From contig NZ_JADDRL010000029.1 of NCBI RefSeq assembly GCF_021538895.1, positions 28,361-92,360 on the forward strand: a stretch of 64,000 nt of DNA. The letters are read 5' to 3'. How positions within the stretch are numbered: the stretch's first letter is position 1; each line of letters begins with the position of its first letter. Shown piece by piece: positions 60,247 to 64,000 of this stretch. The stretch is from Streptomyces olivochromogenes. Lineage in GTDB: Bacteria; Actinomycetota; Actinomycetes; Streptomycetales; Streptomycetaceae. The notes below the pieces were generated by a model. The model did not search any database. It saw nothing but the letters and a program-made list of their open reading frames with translations, and was not told the origin of the DNA. The translations under genes and the position numbers were made by a program.

Positions 60247-60264
60247 ACGTCGTGCGATCGCGAC

Positions 60265-61815
60265 CTAGTCGAGGTAGTCGCGCAGCACCTGCGAACGCGA
60301 CGGGTGGCGCAGCTTCGACATGGTCTTGGACTCGATCTGGCGGATCCGCTCACGGGTCACGCCGTAGACCTTGCCGATCTCGTCGAGGGTCTTCGGCTGA
60401 CCGTCGGTGAGACCGAAGCGCATGGAGACGACGCCCGCCTCACGCTCGGACAGGGTGTCGAGCACGGAGTGCAGCTGCTCCTGGAGGAGCGTGAAGCTGA
60501 CCGCGTCGGCCGGGACGACGGCCTCGGAGTCCTCGATGAGGTCACCGAACTCGCTGTCGCCGTCCTCGCCCAGCGGGGTGTGCAGGGAGATGGGCTCGCG
60601 TCCGTACTTCTGGACCTCGATGACCTTCTCCGGGGTCATGTCGAGTTCCTTGGCCAGCTCCTCCGGGGTGGGCTCGCGGCCCAGGTCCTGGAGCATCTGG
60701 CGCTGCACGCGCGCGAGCTTGTTGATGACCTCGACCATGTGCACCGGGATACGGATGGTGCGGGCCTGGTCGGCCATCGCGCGGGTGATGGCCTGACGGA
60801 TCCACCAGGTGGCGTACGTGGAGAACTTGTAGCCCTTGGTGTAGTCGAACTTCTCGACCGCGCGGATCAGACCGAGGTTGCCCTCCTGGATGAGGTCCAG
60901 GAAGAGCATGCCGCGGCCGGTGTAGCGCTTGGCCAGGGAGACCACCAGACGGAGGTTGGCCTCCAGGAGGTGGTTCTTGGCGCGGCGGCCGTCCTCGGCG
61001 ATGATCTCCAGCTCGCGCTTGAGCTTCGGCGCGAGCTTGTCGGAGTTGGCGAGCTTGTCCTCGGCGAACAGACCGGCCTCGATGCGCTTGGCGAGTTCGA
61101 CCTCCTGCTCGGCGTTGAGCAGGGGGACCTTGCCGATCTGCTTGAGGTAGTCCTTGACCGGGTCGGCGGTGGCGCCGGCCGCGGCGACCTGCTGCGCGGG
61201 CGCGTCGTCCTCGTCCTCGTCGGACAGGACGAAGCCGGCACTCTCGGCGCCCTCCGGCTCGTCGCCGGGCTTGGTGTCCTCAAGGACCTCTTCGTCGGCC
61301 AGCTCGACGTCGTCCTTCTTGGCGGTGGTCTTCTTGGCCGCCGCGGTCGTCTTCTTGGCGACAGTCTTCTTCGCGGCCGCCTTCTTGGCGGTCGTCGCCT
61401 TCTTGGCTGCGGCCTTCTTTGCGGGTGCGGCTTCCTCGGCGGGGTCGACGGCAGCAGGGTCCGCGGGCGCGGCCGGGGCGGCCGTGGTGGCGGTGGCCTT
61501 CCTGGTGGTCACCGTCTTCGCCGCGACCGTCTTGGTGGCGGTGCGCTTGGCCGGACTCTTCGCTGCGACGCTCTTACGGGTGCGCTTGGGCTCCGCGGCA
61601 CTGACCATCAGCGTCACACCCTCTTCCTCGAGGATCTGGTTGAGGCTGCGCAGTACGTTCTTCCACTGAGTGGCCGGAATCTGGTCAGCTTCGAAGGCCC
61701 GACGCACATCGTCGCCGGCGATCTGCCCCTCAGCCTTTCCCCGCTCAATGAGCGCCATGACAGAGACGGACTCGGCGATCTCCGGCGGGAGCGTACGGGA
61801 TGTGCTGGCCGACAC
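60265..61815 (-). CDS. hrdB: Principal sigma factor HrdB
   Basis: A 516-residue sigma-70 factor from GTG 61815. Upstream residues (MNLPGPRPRRR...) are not sigma-like, and VSASTSRTLPPEIAES is the known HrdB N terminus. A long Lys/Ala-rich stretch (about 70-165; AAKKATTAKKAAAKKTVA) precedes sigma regions 1.2 (DPVKDYLKQIGKVPLLNAEQ), 2 (ANLRLVVSLAKRYTGRGMLF, TYATWWIRQAITRAMADQ), 3 and 4 (GVTRERIRQIESKTMSKLRH). It is the essential vegetative sigma factor. A SigR-type promoter lies upstream at 61930-61955. Confidence 0.97.
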   Translation of the reverse strand: MSASTSRTLPPEIAESVSVMALIERGKAEGQIAGDDVRRAFEADQIPATQWKNVLRSLNQILEEEGVTLMVSAAEPKRTRKSVAAKSPAKRTATKTVAAKTVTTRKATATTAAPAAPADPAAVDPAEEAAPAKKAAAKKATTAKKAAAKKTVAKKTTAAAKKTTAKKDDVELADEEVLEDTKPGDEPEGAESAGFVLSDEDEDDAPAQQVAAAGATADPVKDYLKQIGKVPLLNAEQEVELAKRIEAGLFAEDKLANSDKLAPKLKRELEIIAEDGRRAKNHLLEANLRLVVSLAKRYTGRGMLFLDLIQEGNLGLIRAVEKFDYTKGYKFSTYATWWIRQAITRAMADQARTIRIPVHMVEVINKLARVQRQMLQDLGREPTPEELAKELDMTPEKVIEVQKYGREPISLHTPLGEDGDSEFGDLIEDSEAVVPADAVSFTLLQEQLHSVLDTLSEREAGVVSMRFGLTDGQPKTLDEIGKVYGVTRERIRQIESKTMSKLRHPSRSQVLRDYLD

Positions 61816-61929
61816 GAACAACCTCTCGGAACGTTGGAAAACGGCTTCCGGCCCCGTCCACAGCGGACAGGAGCCGACCGCCGGCTTGGGGATGGGCCGA
61901 CGGCGCGGGCGGGGGCCGGGAAGATTCAC

Positions 61930-61955
61930 AGCGCCTTGAACGGCGTCCGTATTCC
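61930..61955 (-). promoter_or_regulatory. SigR-type promoter (hrdBp2-like)
   Basis: On the transcribed strand GGAAT is followed after 18 bases by GCTGTG. This fits the SigR consensus GGAAT-N18-GTT except for one base in the second element. SigR-dependent hrdBp2 is established in S. coelicolor, and this is its expected place, about 115-140 bases upstream of the start. Confidence 0.6.
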
Positions 61956-62136
61956 CTCCGCGGCTGTCACCTCTTAGGTCATCGCGCTGACCCCACGAGC
62001 GTTACGCCCAATCTGCGTGGCCCGAGTCACACCCCGTAAGCAATCAAAAACGGTCAGATACGGACAATCAAACTCACCGATAATCTTGACCGCGGCCGTT
62101 CCGACGACATGCCGCCTCTTCGCACCACCGGACCCC

Positions 62137-62168
62137 GCCGGACCCCAGGGGATCCCGCGGGGTCCGGC
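62137..62168 (-). terminator. whiH terminator
   Basis: GCCGGACCCC and GGGGTCCGGC arms enclose a 12-base loop that is itself partly self-complementary, 73 bases past the whiH stop. Confidence 0.8.
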
Positions 62169-62240
62169 GGCAGACGGGTCCGAGTCCGGCGCCGTCACGA
62201 GGACGCGACACGCTCCGACCGCACCGGCCACGGGGCGGTG

Positions 62241-63128
62241 TCAGTGCTCGCGCGGGGCGGGCACCACGCGCTCCACCTCGGGATGCACGGTGAGGAGCTG
62301 ACGCATGGCCGCCTCGGCCGCAGCGCCGTCACCCGTGCCCAGGGCGTCGACGATCCGCGCGTGCTGGGCCAGGGACGTCTCGTTCGGCCGGTCGCAGCCG
62401 GTGACGGGGCCGCCGGAGACCTGGAGGGCGGCCGAGACGATGCCCGAGAGGTGCTCCAGCATGCGGTTGCCGGCGATCTGGATGAGCAGCGAGTGGAACT
62501 CGGAGTCGGCGCGGGAGAAGGTGAGTGCGTCGCCCTGCGCCATGGCATGACTCATGATCTCGACCATGTCCGAGAGGCGCTGCTGGACGTCCTCGCGCCC
62601 GTGCCCGGCGGCGAGCCGGGCGGCGAGAGGCTCGATCGTCCAGCGTAGCTCGCTGAGCTCACGGCGCTGGTCGTCGCGCTGCGGCCCGAAGGCCCGCCAC
62701 TCGATGATGTCCGGGTCCAGGAGGTTCCAGTCGCTGACGGGACGCACGCGCGTGCCGACGTTCGGACGGGCGCTGACCAGTCCCTTGGCCTCCAGGACGC
62801 GGAGGGACTCACGGACGACGGTGCGGGAGACCTCGAAGCGCTGGCCGATCTCCTCGGGCACGAGCGGGCGATCCGCGCCCAGATCGCCCGAGACGATCAT
62901 CTGGCCCAGCTGCTGGACGAGTTGGCCGTGCAGTCCGCGGCCGCGACTGCCCGCGGCACGTCGGCCCGCCCGGCCCAGCTCGGGGTCCACCCCCTCCCAG
63001 GCGGGCACGCCGACGCGGTCGGGGGTGGGGGACTCGGCGTAGGGGTATCGGTCGAGTTCGCCCGGGCCGACGAGACCAGAGTCTGCGGAGCGGGCGGCGG
63101 TCATCATGGTGTGCGCAAGGGTACTCAC
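62241..63128 (-). CDS. whiH: WhiH sporulation regulator (GntR family)
   Basis: A 295-residue GntR/FadR-type regulator from GTG 63128 (AAAGGA upstream). A 75-residue N-terminal extension (VSTLAHTMMTAARSADSGLV, GPGELDRYPYAESPTPDRVG) precedes the winged HTH (LVPEEIGQRFEVSRTVVRES, LRVLEAKGLVSARPNVGTRV), and an FCD domain follows (RWTIEPLAARLAAGHGREDV, FHSLLIQIAGNRMLEHLSGI). Position next to hrdB and length identify WhiH, needed for sporulation septation and chromosome condensation in aerial hyphae. The cognate ligand is unknown. Confidence 0.92.
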   Translation of the reverse strand: MSTLAHTMMTAARSADSGLVGPGELDRYPYAESPTPDRVGVPAWEGVDPELGRAGRRAAGSRGRGLHGQLVQQLGQMIVSGDLGADRPLVPEEIGQRFEVSRTVVRESLRVLEAKGLVSARPNVGTRVRPVSDWNLLDPDIIEWRAFGPQRDDQRRELSELRWTIEPLAARLAAGHGREDVQQRLSDMVEIMSHAMAQGDALTFSRADSEFHSLLIQIAGNRMLEHLSGIVSAALQVSGGPVTGCDRPNETSLAQHARIVDALGTGDGAAAEAAMRQLLTVHPEVERVVPAPREH

Positions 63129-63290
63129 GGATCCTTTGTCGGCGCCGTCTCCAACTCCCTTGAGGTCTTTGGTGAAAAGCACACGAAAGGGTGATCGCTC
63201 ACCGCGTCGCAATTGACGCCTTATCGGAAAGAAATGGGCTTTCTCCGGGGAGTTGTGTACACGACGGGATCGGAAGCGGGCGGACGGTCG

Positions 63291-64000
63291 TCATCGGACC
63301 CTGCTGCGCAGGGTCGTGAGCACATACGCGCAGAGCAGGGCGGTGAGCGACAACGACAGTGCACCGCCCACGGGTTGGGCGACCACCCGGACGACTCCGG
63401 CCAGATATCGCTCGCCCCCGAAGGGCCACTCCAGCAAAAAGACCTCCCGCATCCGCAGCTGAATCCCGGCCGCCGCTCGCACACCAGGCCCCTGCAGCGC
63501 CTTCTGTACGAGGGGTACGACGACGACGGGTACGGCGAGTACCGCGGCGAGCCCGGCCGTGGTGGACCGGAAGACGCCTGCCGCCAGCACTCCGGCCCAG
63601 GCGCACCCGACCACCAGTCCGAACCAACTCGCGCTCAGCGAAAGCCAGTCCGCGGGAACCTGCGCGAGCTCCCGTCCGTAGACGAGATAGAGCACTTCGG
63701 CGTCGCAGCCCAGGGTGAGGAAGGCCAGCAGCAGCGCCGTGGCCCCGGAGACGAGGAGTTTCGCGGTCAGCAGCCCCAGCCGGCGGGGCACGGTGCCTCG
63801 GTCCGCCGCCAGGGCGGGGTGGCGGAACTCGTCGCCGAAGGACAGCGCGCCCAGCAGTCCCGCGCCGAGCGCCGCGGGCGGCAGCGGCAGCTGAGCGGGC
63901 CAGGCCGCGAACAGGCGCCCCTGCGGGGTGTGGCCGAGGCGGGCGAGCAGTGCGGCGGTGAGCGCGGACACCGCGAGCACGACACCACTGGTGCCCCAGC
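63291..64000 (-). CDS. Membrane protein, probable ABC-2 type permease, C-terminal part
   Basis: Reading leftward from the window edge the frame is open (WGTSGVVLAVSALTAALLAR) to a stop at 63291. At least 236 residues are present, the start lying outside. Six or so hydrophobic segments are visible, with ALGAGLLGALSFGDEFRHPA LAADRGTVPRRLGLLTAK between helices, as in ABC-2 family membrane subunits (the FRHP loop is typical). VFRSTTAGLAAVLAVPVVVV and VGGALSLSLTALLCAYVLTT are later helices. The partner ATPase would lie to the right. The substrate is unknown. Confidence 0.8.
   Translation of the reverse strand, partial: WGTSGVVLAVSALTAALLARLGHTPQGRLFAAWPAQLPLPPAALGAGLLGALSFGDEFRHPALAADRGTVPRRLGLLTAKLLVSGATALLLAFLTLGCDAEVLYLVYGRELAQVPADWLSLSASWFGLVVGCAWAGVLAAGVFRSTTAGLAAVLAVPVVVVPLVQKALQGPGVRAAAGIQLRMREVFLLEWPFGGERYLAGVVRVVAQPVGGALSLSLTALLCAYVLTTLRSRVR

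Noticed and set aside
61816..61929. Longer HrdB start at 61929
   Set aside because: The extra 38 residues are not HrdB-like and overlap the leader; GTG 61815 has the known N terminus.
1..64000. tRNA, rRNA, CRISPR array, insertion sequence or prophage
   Set aside because: No cloverleaf with CCA or GGTTCGA-type arms, no rRNA sequence, no spaced repeat array and no transposase or integrase frame was noticed on either strand.

Overview
The window is chromosomal DNA from a Streptomyces: very high G+C (about 70 percent or more), GTG/TTG starts, tightly coupled GTGA and ATGA overlaps, and a gene set I recognise as the conserved core region that in S. coelicolor runs roughly from whiH/hrdB to kdpDE (recalled as about SCO5818 to SCO5875, here in reverse order). 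I see no rRNA, tRNA, prophage, transposase or CRISPR array; this is housekeeping and developmental core sequence rather than an island.

Layout. 1-7.1 kb: potassium/ion transport (partial APC permease, a 31-residue membrane peptide, two coupled TrkA/RCK subunits, a DUF3159 membrane protein with an OB-fold protein, and kdpDE without kdpFABC). 7.2-9.3 kb: an orphan ABC ATPase and a secreted alginate-lyase-family enzyme with a chitinase/DasR-like operator. 9.4-13.2 kb: DUF3710-dut-thioesterase operon, DUF3093, an EcsC-like protein and DUF4193. 13.6-15.6 kb: cutRS. 16.2-16.6 kb: a pair of inverted about 190-bp structured repeats. 16.6-21.2 kb: inositol monophosphatase, coproporphyrin ferrochelatase, an MFS carrier and a sugar/lactone oxidase, with an iron-box-like site. 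21.7-30.4 kb: the cell-division regulator sepH, a rhodanese, a VOC protein, tdk, a phosphodiesterase/DUF5998 pair and a GNAT/acyl-CoA-synthetase fusion (Pat-like). 30.5-36 kb: ptsH with a DasR site, a GntR regulator, an M23 cell-wall hydrolase under a c-di-AMP (ydaO) riboswitch, and an active/inactive M16 protease pair. 36.3-44.8 kb: parC, a CobW GTPase, a small three-gene DUF6082 cluster, two divergent citrate-synthase homologues (one fused to a DNA-binding domain), and an iron-box-controlled sucrase/ferredoxin-like protein. 44.9-55.6 kb: a CitA/CitB-type two-component system, an SsuA-like ABC transporter, an orphan CitB-type regulator, an acetate-type symporter with DUF485 partner, and a NarL-type two-component system with a CcdC-like membrane protein. 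56.4-64 kb: parE, DUF7455, a secreted trypsin-like protease, hrdB (principal sigma factor), whiH (sporulation GntR regulator) and a partial membrane protein.

Functional themes. Several blocks read as sensing linked to transport: kdpDE beside Trk-type subunits; CitAB-type regulators framing an ABC importer; a NarL-type pair next to an acetate-like symporter. Development and envelope growth are represented by sepH, whiH, hrdB, the riboswitch-controlled M23 hydrolase and cutRS. Carbon/amino-sugar control appears as DasR-like sites at ptsH and at the lyase gene; iron control as two DmdR/IdeR-like boxes.

The points I think most deserve follow-up are the covarying inverted repeats at 16.2-16.6 kb, the DNA-binding citrate-synthase homologue with an A+T-rich operator, the orphan CitB-type regulator divergent from an ABC operon, the microprotein cluster at 40.1-41.2 kb, and the duplicated 3' end of kdpE.
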